64,000 nt of DNA from Sambucus nigra (GCA_949130495.1 OX422216.1:98711967-98775966), one strand, 5' to 3'; shown: positions 1 to 10,673, counted from the stretch's first letter. Notes: generated from the letters alone by a model not told the origin. Translations and numbers: made by a program.

Positions 1-1129
1 ATACAATTCGAGAGTGATTCCGAATGTATTCCCCTTAATATGAGTGATATGGGGCTTTGGATAGTAGAAGTATGCACGCACCATAGTTTTATGTGGGGTG
101 CTGATATTTTATATATATTATACGAGTAGTTAATATATATATGAAATTTGGAATTTGAAACTACCTACTGTGATTTGATAAGTAGGACATGGTTATTGAC
201 TCAAATTATAACTACTTGTTTTGAGAAAGTATAATATGTTACTGAGAAACTTTATAAATTAATAAAAGCTAAAACGAGAGTTGTGCTGCTAACTGGAGGT
301 ATTCTTTTTAAACAAAAATATTGTTCGGTTTTGAAATCTTATGAGTAAGTTAAGATACGCTAAATTATTGGGGAGGTTAGTATGATAAAATTGATAAGAA
401 TAACCGTTGGGAAGGTTAGTGCGATAGGTGTGCACATTAGAAGAGAGGTGAGTATTTCTCAAGAGAGTGACGCATTTATATGTTGTTGCATTGGCCTGTA
501 TCAATTCAAATACTTGCTAAACGTATTTTAAAATCAAACACACTTTCGGGCTCTGACCCATTTCTTTTTCTCTCTCTCTTGTATATATATGTATATATTT
601 CAGGTGCCCAGCCACAGGGGCGTCTTGCTTAGGATCCCTTGAGAGGAACGTGCTGCAGCTTAGGTGGGAGTTGCAGGTCACTTGCGTAGACGACTTCCTT
701 TATTAACTCCACTTCTAGCATTCTCATTTATTGGGCATGTGTCGCCCTTTTCATTATTTCATTGTTATTGGGACATTTATATTTCAGTTACTTCCAGTAT
801 TGTTCTATGGGATTTATTTAGTTTGGATTTGTGACTTTAGTTTTCGTATGTTGACATTCGATTGACGAATGTATTATATTATTTGGTTTATTGTGGTGTG
901 ATTCTTAATTGTAGAAATGTTGTTTTTAAATAAATAAATCTTTTTCTTTAAATAAAATTTGGAAAGTTATGTATGAAAATGGTTTTGACACTTAGCTTAA
1001 TTATTTAGGGTGTTAAATTGGAAAATTTTATTTTTATCGACAGTGATGCTGAGAATGAACCAACTGTTCACCTTGATTTAATTTAATAAAGGAGTGATCG
1101 CCCGGTATTTAATTAGGCGGGGTGTCACA
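1..1129 (+). mobile_element. Truncated Tekay/Del-like LTR (family A), 3' portion
   Basis: The segment ends at 1119-1129 with the LTR-type terminus GGGGTGTCACA. It aligns, in opposite orientation, with the outer part of the LTR at 52265-53050. Shared blocks are the GCTCTGACCC stretch near 552, AGGTGCCCAGCCACA near 603, GACAGTGATGC near 1040, and the last 35 bases. The copies are clearly diverged. The 5' part of the LTR lies outside the window, so I cannot tell whether this is a solo LTR or part of a longer element. No gene is seen in it. The terminus overlaps by 7 bases the apparent start of the next LTR. Confidence 0.65.
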
Positions 1130-1130
1130 C

Positions 1131-1715
1131 CCCTTTCCAACGGTCCATCCCGTGCGCGATTCCAACCTACCATGCGGACGAATGACTTATTTTCCCTGAA
1201 ACTCAATCAGGAGGTCATTGGGCACCCCCGGGCTCCATTTGATCAAAGTCAAACTCTTCAGCTCGACCGAGGCTGAATGAATCTTCAAAGCTCACTAAAA
1301 CCCCTTTCCAACGGTCCACTTTGTGCGCCATTCTGACTTACGGTACGGACAAACGATCCGTGTGACTCCGAAAGGTCACTGAATGCTTCCAGGGCCCGAT
1401 TGACCAAAGTCAACTCCCCGAACCTGATCAAACTCTTTGGAATGTCGAATTACATCTCCTAACCTTTCCAACGGTCTGCCCCATGCGCGATTTGGACTTT
1501 CCATGCGAACGGACGATCCGTTTACGTCCGACGATCCCCCGTCCAATAGACTGACAAATGCTTTCGAGCCATATTTGACCCAGAGTCAACTCCCGAACCC
1601 AGGAGCATTCCAAAGGACTTTCAAAGGTCTCTTAATTAACTTTCCAACGGTCTACCCCGTGCGCGATTCTAATCAACAGTTTGCGTTCTGCGACCGATTT
1701 TCTAAAAAGGCCTGA
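1131..1715 (+). repeat. Four diverged tandem copies of a ~170-bp unit
   Basis: Units begin near 1131, 1301, 1463 and 1640. Each starts with CTTTCCAACGGTC followed by a GTGCGCGATTC-like block. The first three also carry a GACGATCCG-like block and a final TTGACCAAAGTCAACTC-like block, and the last unit is incomplete. Periods of about 170, 162 and 177 bases show unequal divergence. The repeat lies in the 5' part of the putative family-B LTR, where enhancer-type repeats are common in LTR elements. Short open frames here are chance. Confidence 0.75.
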
Positions 1716-1721
1716 AAAATA

Positions 1722-1812
1722 CTACCAAACGGCAGGTCCTAGACCCTGCCTATCGGCAGTGTGCCTAAACGCACCTACCGAATGGTAGGAATAGGGCTAT
1801 GCCGATCGGTCG
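1722..1812. repeat. Palindrome cluster in LTR family B
   Basis: There are four short inverted-repeat units within about 90 bases. They are an imperfect one at 1722-1735, CTGCC-TATC-GGCAG at 1746-1759, CCTACC-GAAT-GGTAGG at 1774-1789, and CCGATCGG at 1802-1809. They sit in two pairs with spacers of about 10 bases. This matches the arrangement, but not the sequence, of clusters in the other LTR families of this window. Confidence 0.6.
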
Positions 1813-2851
1813 AGCTGATAGATATCACTCTCAGCAAACTCCGAAAACCTCTCTCGAAGTCAGCGTGATTTCCACACCCAAATCCCTTTCCAACCTTCAA
1901 TTTTCATCATCGTTTTCATCAAACTTGGTGAATTAACTACCCTCCATCATCATCTAAGTCTAAGGGCTGCTCTCCAACATTCAAGATCAAGCTCAAGATC
2001 TTCAAGAAGATGCAATTTTCTCAACTCTCTCCTTAAATTCTCATAAATTTGCAATAACTTGTTTTATTATTTAGTGCTTTTATTATCTTATTTCACACAT
2101 CCTAATATACTTTTTATTTATTATTATTGCACATCTCTTATTTTCATATAAATAAAAAACCAAAAAATAAGAAAAAGAAGGTTTGCTCATAAAGTCCAAA
2201 CAGGAATTCTCATACTTTTCTTACACTTCTCTCACAACTAAAACACTTTTTCTATACACACACAAATAAAAGAATCCCCGATTGGATTTATGGGATAAAC
2301 CCCACCCCTCATTTTGTGTGTGAACTACGTGGACTTTGATGCCTCTATAGGCTACGTAGGCGTCTCGGGGTAAAACCCGAGACTCGAGTCCTATTTTTAC
2401 TTTTCCTCTCATTTTTTATTTCTCTAATCTCCATTCTCTTATATTATATATATACATGTATTTGTTCTTAGTGGCGTATTATTCCACATACGTTATCGTT
2501 CCCGCATAATGATTAATGTAGTGGTGATCGCCTAAATCCTATTTTCTAATACTTTTTACACCTTCCTACGGACGACTCGCTTTACCTCTTCCATGGTACA
2601 AGTTGATGATTCCTATCTCCACTATATATACACATGCACACATATCACGGGGGAAAATAAAAGGAAAATAGCAAAAACCCATGAGAGACCAAAAGGGCGA
2701 AATGGGTGCCTAACACCTTCCCATTTCGTAACTTAGCCTCCGGACCCTTTTCGAATCATTTTGGTTTCGTACGAACCAGTATGTCTTTGGATGCTGTCCC
2801 TCGGGATGGCTTCCCTTTTTTCTTTTGTCTGTTTTGAGTAAAATAGACTGG

Positions 2852-2866
2852 CGACTCTAATCTCTC
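2852..2866 (+). promoter_or_regulatory. Possible primer binding site after LTR B
   Basis: The motif TGGCGACTCTAAT follows the putative LTR. It starts with TGG, as expected for pairing to a tRNA 3' CCA end. Ogre/Tat elements are known to use tRNA-Arg-type sites, but I cannot verify the pairing here. About 120 bases of GC-richer leader-like DNA follow, before a different LTR family begins. Confidence 0.3.
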
Positions 2867-3384
2867 TACATTTTTTTCACCTCACCTCAAATGACGCCGG
2901 TCGAAGCACTCCCGAGAGGGACGCGCGGGACCTAAGGAACCTCACTCTCATGCGGCCCACCCACCGCGAGGATCGGGATCCGAAACGGGGATGGCCACAT
3001 TCATACTTATGCATTTTAGCCCCCTCGGGTACTTTAATTCTTATAATTATGCTCGATAACCAGACAACCTCTGTTTTATATGCTAACATGTTATTTGAGG
3101 TATTATTGAGTTTTTGTAGGTATTCCGATGCTTAGTGTGGAGTTTGGTTGCATTTCGGTAAAGATTCATCGACAATAGCTCGTTCAGGGGCAATTTAGTA
3201 AATTCACACTTTAGGATTTTTGTCCAGAGTCTTCATGGAAGTTGAGGGCCTTAGAATATGCTTCGTGTGGCCGTGAACGGTGCACAAATTCGAGTTCAAA
3301 CGAAGAAGTTGCGGATTTTTAATCGAGGAAGAAATAAAAGAGAATTCTCAAAATCAAACAAATTAATAAATGCCATTTGTGTCC

Positions 3385-3536
3385 TGGCCCAAATTACAAA
3401 CAGGTCTATGGCGATTTGTAGCAGGTCTCGGCTACACAAGAAGGGTCTTGGTCTTTGCCTGGCCCAGATTGCAATCAGTTCTATGGAAATTTGTAGCAGG
3501 TCTCGGCTACACAAGAAGGGTCTTGGTCTTTGCTTA
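3385..3536 (+). repeat. Tandem duplication of a 76-bp unit
   Basis: Two near-identical units start at GGCCCAAATTACAA (3385) and GGCCCAGATTGCAA (3461). Both end in GGTCTTGGTCTTTGC. A GCAGGTC motif recurs just downstream. The counterpart at 57-58.6 kb lacks the duplication, so it arose in this copy or in a subfamily. Confidence 0.85.
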
Positions 3537-3674
3537 TGCCAAACAACAGCAGGTCATGGTTTGAACATAAATGGGTGAAGAATGGTTTTGGCCACACTCA
3601 ATTGCAGCAGGTCTTTATAATAAGGGGATTGTGTTTTTACCTTGCGTTGAGCACATGTCGCGAGTTTCTTTAGG

Positions 3675-3792
3675 ACCGATCGACCGGCCCTGCCCCACCG
3701 GTCGACCGATGATTCTTAATTTTCTTTTGCACGGATGTAGTGAGTTTTGAGTAGCAGCAGCGGTCGACCGGCCACCACCCTGGTCGATCGGT
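3675..3792. repeat. Palindrome cluster in LTR family C, copy 1
   Basis: Two pairs of palindrome-like units are present: ACCGATCGACCGG and CCGGTCGACCGAT at 3675-3710, then CGGTCGACCGG and TGGTCGATCGGT at 3761-3792. Spacers within pairs are about 10 bases, and the pairs are about 50 bases apart. The second copy of this LTR has the same layout built on GATCGATC units. Confidence 0.75.
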
Positions 3793-4422
3793 CCTCTGTT
3801 TTGGCTGGCAATAGTTGTTACTTCTTTATTCATTTCTTTTTCCTTTTTTTAATCAAATTTTCGCAGACCTGCTTGATCCGTGTGTAATTCTCGAGGTATT
3901 TGGTGATGCTAAAATCATATTAGGCTTTTATGATGATTTTGGGGGTGACAACACTAGATTTGATTAATTGTTGATATGAGACACGATCTTACTAAATTTG
4001 TAGACCCATATAACCATTTATACAAGTTAACTCGAGGTGAGGGATATCTGTCGCAACCTATAGTTTTTATTCCTTTTGTTAATCTAGTTTAAATACACAT
4101 GACTAGATTATCTTTTCCATTATGTTAAAATCACCTTCTACACTTTTATTTTAGAAGTATTAAAATGATATAATTCTAGCAACTAGTCTATGTGGATTTT
4201 CGATACCCGGGCTGGCCGCTATACTCCCTTAAAAGAGTGCAGTCATAGTTTAGGTTTTTATATTGAGGTGGTGAGACGAATATAATAAATGAACGGCGTC
4301 GGTGATGCGACCCCACGCCAAAACACTCTCTACTAATAGGCCGGGGGAGGAACTCTACTTGAATAGTTATTGTGAGATCATAATCCACTATCGAGCTTAG
4401 GGATACTAAGGCATTGGCATGC

Positions 4423-4665
4423 CTATTTTGCCCCTGGGGAATTGTTGAATGAGAACCTCCTAAATCCTGCCATAAGATCCCTCACCACGGCAAGGTAGGC
4501 TTCCATCCTATCATTTTTTGCATTAAAATCTCCACTCACTTGTTTGGAGACCAGTTTAGAATTTCCTAACATGTTAACGCACTTTACCCTCAGCATTTTG
4601 GCTTTGTGGAGGCCAACTATCAGTGCTTCGTACTTGGTTTCGTTGTTGGAGGCTTCAAATCCCAA
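4423..4665 (-). pseudogene. Second (archaeal-type) RNase H domain fragment
   Basis: An 80-residue open frame reads GFEASNNETKYEALIVGL, then a GNSKLVSKQVSGDFNAKNDRM stretch and an AYLAVVRDL helix. This is the extra RNase H domain found in Tat/Ogre elements, which usually has a YSDSQLVVNQV-type strand. The Asp of that strand is Asn here (codon AAT, a G-to-A change), so the domain should be inactive. Upstream text continues into the first RNase H at 4930-5217, interrupted by stops. Integrase would be expected next, toward lower coordinates, but is not seen. Confidence 0.75.
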
Positions 4666-4929
4666 CCTGGTTCCTTATTCGATGATAGCGTCTTCTGGTG
4701 TGATGAGGACGATCCCTACTCCTGCCCCATTGTAATTGGAGGCTCCTTCAATATATAGGGTCCAGTCTTTAGACTGTGCTTCCTTACTTGATGACTTCAT
4801 CACCTGTTGGTCGGTTAGCTAGTCCTCTGTGAACTCGATGATGAAATCATCCAAGACTTGTCCCTTAATTGATGTCCTTAAATGAAAGTTAATATCAAAC
4901 CTTCCAAGTTTGACCGACCACTTTTACAG

Positions 4930-5217
4930 TCATCCAGAGAGGACAGCTTTTTGAAGGACAACTTTGAGGGGGAATGAGGTAATCACTATTATTAAGTGTG
5001 CTTTGAAGTAGTGTTTCAGCTTCCTAGAGGCAATCACCAATGTGTACGCTAACTTTTCCAAAGGCAAGTAGAATTGCTCTACCTTCAAGAGCATCTTGTT
5101 GGCATAATAGGCATGGTACTGTCCACCCTCCTTTTTATATAACATAGCCGAGATAACAAGATGGTCTAATACTGTGAGGTAGAGGTACATGGGATCTCCG
5201 TCGTCAGGGATTACCAT
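4930..5217 (-). pseudogene. First RNase H domain fragment
   Basis: A 95-residue frame contains LYLTVLDHLVISAMLYKKE, then YYANKMLLKVEQFYLPLEKLAYTLVIASRKLKHYF. This is the conserved core of the retroviral-type RNase H following reverse transcriptase in Ty3/gypsy elements, with the usual 'YPPLEKLALALV' helix slightly altered. It would degrade the RNA strand of the RNA-DNA hybrid. The domain is cut off from the reverse transcriptase by stops between 5217 and 5590. Confidence 0.75.
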
Positions 5218-5589
5218 TAGGGGTGGTTTGCTGAGGTAGGATTCGATCTCCTCTAAAGATCTTGAGAAACATCATTCCATATGAGGCCTTTATCCTTCTT
5301 CAGTAGCGAAAAGAATTGGTCGATAACATTCTGAGGACATGGAGATAAAGCGATTGAGCGCTGCGAGCATTCCAGTAAGCTTTTGAATATCTCGCGACGT
5401 CCTTGGGGGCTAGACCTTACTGATCGCATCAATCTGATATGTGTTGACCTCCACCCCTCTCTTGCCGACTAGATAACCCAAAAATTTACCCTATTGGACA
5501 CCAAATGAACACTTACTTGTAGTAAGTTTCATCCGGTACTTCTTGAGGATTTTAAAGGTACTGGCCGTGTCTATGAGGTGGTCGATTTT

Positions 5590-6163
5590 GTTCTTTCTCT
5601 GGACTAACATGTCATTAATGTAGACTTCCATGGTGTCCCCTATTTGTTGCTTGAACATATTCATGACCACCCTTTAATAAATTATCCCTGCATTTTTAGG
5701 TCGAACGACTTGAAATAATGTAGACCGACTGGGGTTATGAAGGATGTTTTGTCTTGGTCAAGTTTGAATAATGAAATTTGATAGTACCCTAAATAAGTGT
5801 TCAATAAACTCATCCTATCGTGAGCTTCCATGGAGTCAACCAATTGATCAATCTTAGGTAGTGGGAAACTGTCTTTGGTGCAAGCCTTGTTGAGATTTGT
5901 AAAATCAATGGAGACCCTCCAACTACTATTGTTTTTTCGTACTACCACTGGTTGGATAACTATTTAGGGAACTGAACTTTCCTAATGGATCCTACATCCA
6001 GAAGCTTCCCAACTTCATTCTCCATCACTTTAGATTTTTTAGGGGCTGTTTGGTGTGCCTTCTGAGTAATCAGCTTGATGGTTGGGTCAACATGCAGACG
6101 ATGGTAGGATACGCCGGGATCAATTCCAGGGAGATCATATGGCTTCCAGGATAAAATACCCAA
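5590..6163 (-). pseudogene. Reverse transcriptase domain, catalytically mutated
   Basis: Two open pieces are joined through stops. The N-terminal piece (6163-5960) carries MPGIDP-like and VDPTIKLITQKAHQTAPKK text. The central piece (5948-5682) carries WRVSIDFTNLNKACTKDSFPLPKIDQLV, then LLNTYLGYYQI. The catalytic YVDD box lies at about 5608-5619 as YIND. Both the first catalytic Asp (usual DAYSGYNQI, here NTYLGYYQI) and the first Asp of YVDD are Asn, so polymerase activity is lost. The KACPKDSFPLPKIDQLVD-type text is typical of the Tat lineage. Confidence 0.85.
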
Positions 6164-6627
6164 ATTTCATCTCAAAAAGGCAATCAATCATTTCTTTTTG
6201 TGATCGACGATTGCATTTCTGATAAAAAAAATTCTATCAGGAAAGCTATCATCGACACTAACTTCCTCCAGGATTTCAATGACCCTATTAGTGGGATTGA
6301 TCCTGGTCTCCTCCACCCCTAGTTAGTCATACTTTAGTTACTATTTGGATGGTGTAGCCCCGTTTTGGGCTTCCTCTAGGGTCTCCTTTAATTTTTATTC
6401 TTCTCCTTCTTGAGGCAAATGGCTGTGATGAAGCATTTTCTTATAGTGGCTTGGCCATCACGAATCTCGACCACGCCTCGATCGGTGACACCCTTCAGAT
6501 TCTGATGGTAGGTGGATGGTACGGCTCTCCTGGCATGTAATCAGCCTCTGCCTAGAATAGCGTGATAAGGAGACTTTATGTCAACCACCAAGAATTCAAT
6601 CAACTTTTAGATATTGCATTCTCTAAT

Positions 6628-6846
6628 CTACAAAACTATCTTGCCCAATGGCATCGTAACTTTCCCCATGAAGCTGACCAATAGAACTGTGGACTTCTTG
6701 AGGTCGGCTAAGTTGAGCTTTAACTTGTGAAATAGCTCTAGGTACATTACCTCTAATGAGCTTCCTTGGTCTAATAGTAACTTATCGATGTCCCAATTCG
6801 CAATTCTCAGAGTTACCATGAGTTCATCATGGTGGGGAGTCCTCAC
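6628..6846 (-). pseudogene. Aspartic protease fragment
   Basis: A 72-residue frame contains IDKLLLDQGSSLEVMYLELFHKLKL and later VSFMGKVTMPLGKIVL. This matches the pattern of retroelement aspartic proteases, in which DTGSS-A-DIL is the active-site strand. Here it reads DQGSS: the catalytic Asp is kept but the invariant Thr is Gln. It sits between gag and reverse transcriptase as expected. The interval 6170-6627 links it to reverse transcriptase with many stops. Confidence 0.7.
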
Positions 6847-7024
6847 CCCGATCAGATCTTCCTCTGTAAAGATGATATATTTGGTGTAGTTGGCATCCTC
6901 TAGTCACTGGCGCTTGTCAGCTTGTCTTTTTGCATGGTCAATCTGGAATTCTTCCATGACAGCATTGACATTTTTTTACCTCCATTTGAACAACGTTCCT
7001 TTGGATTTTCTTCAACTCGAATGC

Positions 7025-8400
7025 TTAATAAATCACCACGAACTCCTGTCCCATGTCATCATCGAGGTTAATGTCTGAATTCTGGTCGCCGTTAGTTGTG
7101 ACCTTGTCGACTTTATTATCTATATAGTCGTTTAAATGTCCATCCTGGGTCAACACTTCTAAGTATGACTTTAGTGCTTTGTAATTCTCTATCATGTGGC
7201 CTCCCTCCTTATGGAATGCACGTCTGAGCGTTTTATTCCTCTTTATTAGCTCACCACCCATATTCTTGGGCCACTTGACAAATGACCGATCCTTGATCTT
7301 ACTCAAGATTTTATAGATTGGTTCTTTGAAGGTTGTGTTAATAGCCTGAAAAGCCTTTGAAGGATCAGCCTTGCTTCCATTCTTAGGGCCATTTTTTCCC
7401 CCATTCTTGTTCCCTTTCTTTAGAGTGTCACTCTTGTCTCCTCCTTTACTCTCTTTTGCTTGATCGTTGTCCCTTGGGGTAGAGTGAACCACGTCCTCAA
7501 CTGTATCATATTTTTCATTACGCTCTATGAGGTTATCGATGGAGTTATCCTCATTCTTCATCAGGGACTGGTGTAACAGAGATGTGGTTGGCAGACCAAT
7601 CTTAAAAGACACAATAACAAACTTCTTCGAGCAGTCCTTCATTTCATTAAAAACCTCCCAGTACCGTTTGGCATAATCATAAAGGCTGTGTTGTGGATTT
7701 TCTCAACGTACAGAGTGAATATATCATCTTGGGTTGGGAACTACTGGTTATGAAGCAAGTAGTGAAAGCCTCTGCTAAGGCATTTATTATCTTGATTGAC
7801 TAGTGGGGCAGCTTCTGAAACCACTTTTGTGCTACGTCATGTAGGCTAGTAGGGAAGATTCGACACATCAAGGCGTCGTTGTGGCTCCATAATGTCATCG
7901 CCTACCTGTACTAATAAGCGTGGTCTATGGAATTTGTCTTTCCATAAAAAATCTTGAATTTAGGAATGACAAACTTCTTTAAGGGTTCCACTTCTTCAAT
8001 AACCCTTGAGAAAGGGGATTTTATCTGGATGTTAAGAGCTCTTTTGTCTATCTCCCTAATAGACACGACCCCTCAATGGTCTGGATGCTGGTCCATCTCT
8101 CTACGAACCAAAATTCTAATGTCCTCATCCTGACGATTATTACTTTTGTGGCGCCTTTCTGATCAGCCACACTTTGATCGATCATGCTCTGACCTGTCAC
8201 ATTCAAATTTATCTTGGCCGCATCTGGAGCTCCTTCCTCGTCTGTGAGTATTGCCCGCCTGAGGACTAGGAAACCTATCATGACATTTCCTATTATCTAT
8301 ATGGATATCTTTATCCATCCTTTAAAGTAGCCTTTGCAAGTGATAATTTTCTTCCATCTGGAGGCGAGTTGCCTCCTCCTATTCTTGAAGTATGGCTTTT
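7025..8400 (-). pseudogene. gag-like region with degenerate zinc knuckle
   Basis: The best piece (7642-7025, 205 residues) has a lysine/glycine-rich hinge (GNKNGGKNGPKNGSK). It is followed by KWPKNMGG, RAFHKEGGHMIENYKALK and EVLTQDGHLNDYI. Tat-lineage gag usually has a C-x-FH-x-GH-x-C knuckle in this spot; here the cysteines are gone. More gag-like text lies at 7660-8400 with frameshifts, including an open piece at 8281-8048 rich in acidic and basic residues. The role would be virus-like particle assembly. The protein is non-functional as read. Confidence 0.65.
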
Positions 8401-8630
8401 TAGGCATTGACTATCCTAAAGATCTGAGTAAACCTAGGCGGTCCCTGACTTTCTTCATAAGGTTGCCTCTCTTGGCAAAACTTGGGATTTGGTGGTTGGC
8501 TAATCTCCGACCTGACCATGGGTGGGACTGGGTCTTCTTGCACGTCGCCAACTTGAGGAAGATTGTTGCTATAGTGAATCATCATGGGCTTTCTTTCGAT
8601 AACTTCTTTCGTAAGAAGAATAATCGATTC

Positions 8631-8646
8631 CCACAGATGGCTCCAA
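8631..8646 (-). promoter_or_regulatory. Primer binding site of the Tat/Ogre-like element
   Basis: On the minus strand the text TTGGAGCCATCTGTGGGAA resembles the common plant Ty3/gypsy site TTGGCGCCGTCTGTGGG with two changes. It lies four bases downstream of a possible LTR end (CA at 8650-8651) and upstream of gag. Both positions fit a 5' primer binding site. Confidence 0.6.
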
Positions 8647-8649
8647 TTA

Positions 8650-9110
8650 TGGCTGCAAGAACTATCACAATAATAAATCTTGAAAGAAATATCGAGATTA
8701 AAGAATAAATGATCACACACACAACACCAGAGATAAGTGGTTTGGAAATTTTCCACGTCCACGAAGAGGTTATTGTAATATTATTAGTGTGTCTCAAATA
8801 ATCGAAGTTGCATCCCTTTGCCCCCGAGTCAGGGTTTACATTTTATTGTTGGAAAGATAAGTGATTGAATCATACAAGTAAATCAACCAACTTGTAGATA
8901 AATTGTAGATGTCCCTCAATATCTCCTCCGAGATTGTTGGTAATCGATTTGATCTCCATGCATTTAAGAACATCTCAAATACACGGATCCCAAATAATTA
9001 TCTTGAGTTGTGCCGAGCAGTTCGTTCTTCATACTATGTTGTTCGGGTGCAGTATTGGGTTCCAAAAATCTCCATCTCATATATTTTGTTGATTTAATAC
9101 TATCTAGAGT
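8650..9110 (-). mobile_element. LTR remnant of the Tat/Ogre-like element
   Basis: This is non-coding sequence immediately upstream of the primer binding site on the minus strand. It includes a CGGGGGCAAAGGG block near 8820-8830. It should be the 5' LTR, but no matching 3' copy exists in the window and the outer boundary is a guess. Open frames here are not credible. Confidence 0.4.
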
Positions 9111-10241
9111 TTATCTAGGTTGGTTATTTGATTTTAGGTGTTGATTTTTAGTTTTAAGTTTTTTTAGGTTTATTTAGGTTATATACCATTTCCACCCTAA
9201 TCACTCCTTAGGATTCATCTCATTTCTTTTTGTGTGTATTCTTCCACCCCATATATGTACTATGGGTTGTAAAAATCATTTTCATGAAAAAGAGTGATCT
9301 CTAGACCCCCCGAGTGGTCCCGGTGAGTCATCCCATTCTAGAGCGTTACCACCTTCACCTCTGAGTGCACTACACACTTATCATGCTTGTACTCAGTCCC
9401 TGAGAGCCTCCATACCTGTCCTTGAGATGATAGATGTGTCCTCCTCCATTTGGTGAACTAGGGATGGTTCCCCCCCCCCCTTTACGTCCCAGTTTTGAGT
9501 CTAGAGCTGAGAGGATCGGGAGAGATATTGACTTGGAGCATCTCATACGTACTGAGGAAGGATTATTTTGTCATAATCGTATACAACTATCATATTCACA
9601 TGTTTTGATGATGTTCTAACTTGATTAATTATGTATGTTTCTCATACTCATGATGTTTTCCATTGAGTACATTGGTTATATCACATATTTTCTAGTTTTT
9701 GCTTTACTAATTTTGCTTATACATTGTGGTTTTGGTTATGTTTACCATGTTATGCCCGTTATCTATGTCCTTTCCACTTCCATTTGAATTTTTTGTTCAA
9801 AAAAGGTTAGAAACATCTAAGATATGGGGAGTTATCCCTTTGATCCTTTATTAGGAGATTCACATGTTTAAGGGGAGAAACATCTATTTAGGGAGAGATG
9901 TTTCATGAAGGGGATCATATATTTGTTTTAGTTGATGACATTAGAAGGATTTTATCTAATTTCATGATTTTTACCATCTTTATATCTCATATTGATTCAT
10001 CATAAGATTCCCAAAGCAGGGGGAGTTACTCTTTATTCATCTATTTCAAGTATTTACATGTTGATATGGCTCAATCCCAAGTTTTAGACTCGACTTTTGC
10101 TTTGTCGTTGGTCTTTTGAACTTTTTGTTAATTACAACATACTACTCTCAATATATGGCTAATGTTTGGTGAGTTTGGTTATTGTTATCAGGTTATTTTA
10201 GGTTTTGGAGTTTTGCCACGGAATAGCCAAAGGGGTAGATC

Positions 10242-10242
<1 letters not shown>
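9110..10242 (+). other. Unassigned, probably retroelement-derived non-coding DNA
   Basis: No gene is recognisable. A short frame near 9434-9619 has a proline run encoded by a C10 tract and no known motif. Purine-rich GGGGGAG-type stretches occur near 10018-10026. The text GTTTTGCCACGGAATAGCC-AAAGGGG at 10211-10236 resembles the polypurine-tract region at the 3' end of many plant Copia elements. I see no LTR start directly after it; a (TA)n tract follows. Confidence 0.3.

Positions 10243-10294
<52 letters not shown>
10243..10294. repeat. (TA)n microsatellite
   Basis: An uninterrupted AT/TA dinucleotide tract of about 50 bases, directly abutting the left end of a foldback element. Confidence 0.95.
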
Positions 10295-10298
<4 letters not shown>

Positions 10299-10672
10299 TA
10301 GCTCCTATGCACATTAAGTTTGCACACTATTTTTGAAACATAGTAAAAAAAATATTTTTGAGCTTGATTTTTTTATGATATTTAAACATTTCAAGGGACC
10401 CAAACAAAAAAAATCAGCCCCAAATTTTTTTTTACTATTTTTAAAAAATCGGTCAAACTTTCGTTATTTTTAAGCACTTTAAAAGGTGCGAAAGTTTGAC
10501 CGATTTTTAAAAATTGCAAAAAAAAACTTTGAGCTGATTTTTTTATATGGGTCCGTTGAAATATTTAAATATCACATAAAAAAATCAACCCAATTTTTTT
10601 TAATATTTAAAAAAAATTGGTGTGCGTCAGCACATGTGCAAATTTTGTATGCATAGGAGTCTACCTCTATAC
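10295..10672. mobile_element. Foldback MITE inserted in a (TA)n tract (Micron-like), copy 1
   Basis: A non-coding element of about 375 bases with imperfect terminal inverted repeats. CTCCTATGCACATTAAGTTT at the left pairs with the complement of AAATTTTGTATGCATAGGAG at the right. A near-perfect inner foldback contains AAAATCGGTCAAACTTTCG and its complement. It lies between a (TA)n tract and an (AC)n(TA)n tract. Rice 'Micron' elements are a described class that targets (TA)n microsatellites. Homology to them is not claimed, only the same lifestyle. A related copy is at 48299-48637. Confidence 0.7.
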
Positions 10673-10673
10673 A

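Larger units (their letters stand above)
1123..2846 (+). mobile_element. Putative LTR (family B), Tat/Ogre-like
   Basis: The segment begins TGTCACACCCC, a common plant gypsy LTR start, at the junction with the preceding LTR. It carries a ~170-bp tandem repeat, a palindrome cluster, a pyrimidine-rich leader near 2020-2040 and a simple-sequence AT stretch. It ends before a motif resembling a tRNA primer binding site. The text around 2700-2760, which reads as 'gggtgcctaacacc' followed by 'ttcgtaacttagcc', looks to me like the region next to plant Tat/Ogre LTRs. That link is from memory and unverified. No coding sequence is seen. The right boundary is approximate. Confidence 0.45.
2990..4330 (+). 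mobile_element. LTR family C, plus-strand copy
   Basis: The segment is homologous along its length to the minus-strand segment 57056-58616. Shared blocks in the same order include the GCATTTTAGCCCCCTCGGG stretch, GGTATT-GATGCTTAGTGTG, the palindrome cluster, AGTTAACTCGAGGTGAGGGATAT, and the CTATGTGGATTTTCGATACCCG block near 4190. The last is the 'TGTGGATTCGAC'-like U5 text typical of plant gypsy LTRs. A 76-bp tandem duplication is inserted at 3385-3536. No gene is seen. Both ends are approximate, and 4330-4420 is unassigned sequence joining the next element. Confidence 0.55.
4390..9110 (-). mobile_element. Tat/Ogre-like Ty3/gypsy element, decayed, 3'-truncated
   Basis: Read on the minus strand the order is LTR end (about 9110-8650), primer binding site, gag, protease, reverse transcriptase, RNase H, and a second RNase H. 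The second RNase H marks the Tat lineage. Integrase and the 3' LTR are absent: recognisable coding ends at about 4423, next to unrelated LTR-type DNA. All domains carry stops or frameshifts, and several catalytic aspartates are asparagine. The element is dead and could move only in trans. Its 5' LTR start is not resolved. Confidence 0.8.

Noticed and set aside
2221..2412. Minus-strand 63-codon frame in LTR B
   Set aside because: Non-coding LTR sequence, no recognised domain.
3675..3792. CRISPR-like array of GGTCGACC units
   Set aside because: The units are palindromes with ~10-base spacers in an LTR, not direct repeats with unique spacers; the DNA is plant-type.
8334..8762. Overlapping plus- and minus-strand frames
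   Set aside because: Cross the gag 5' end and primer binding site of the Tat/Ogre-like element; no independent motif.
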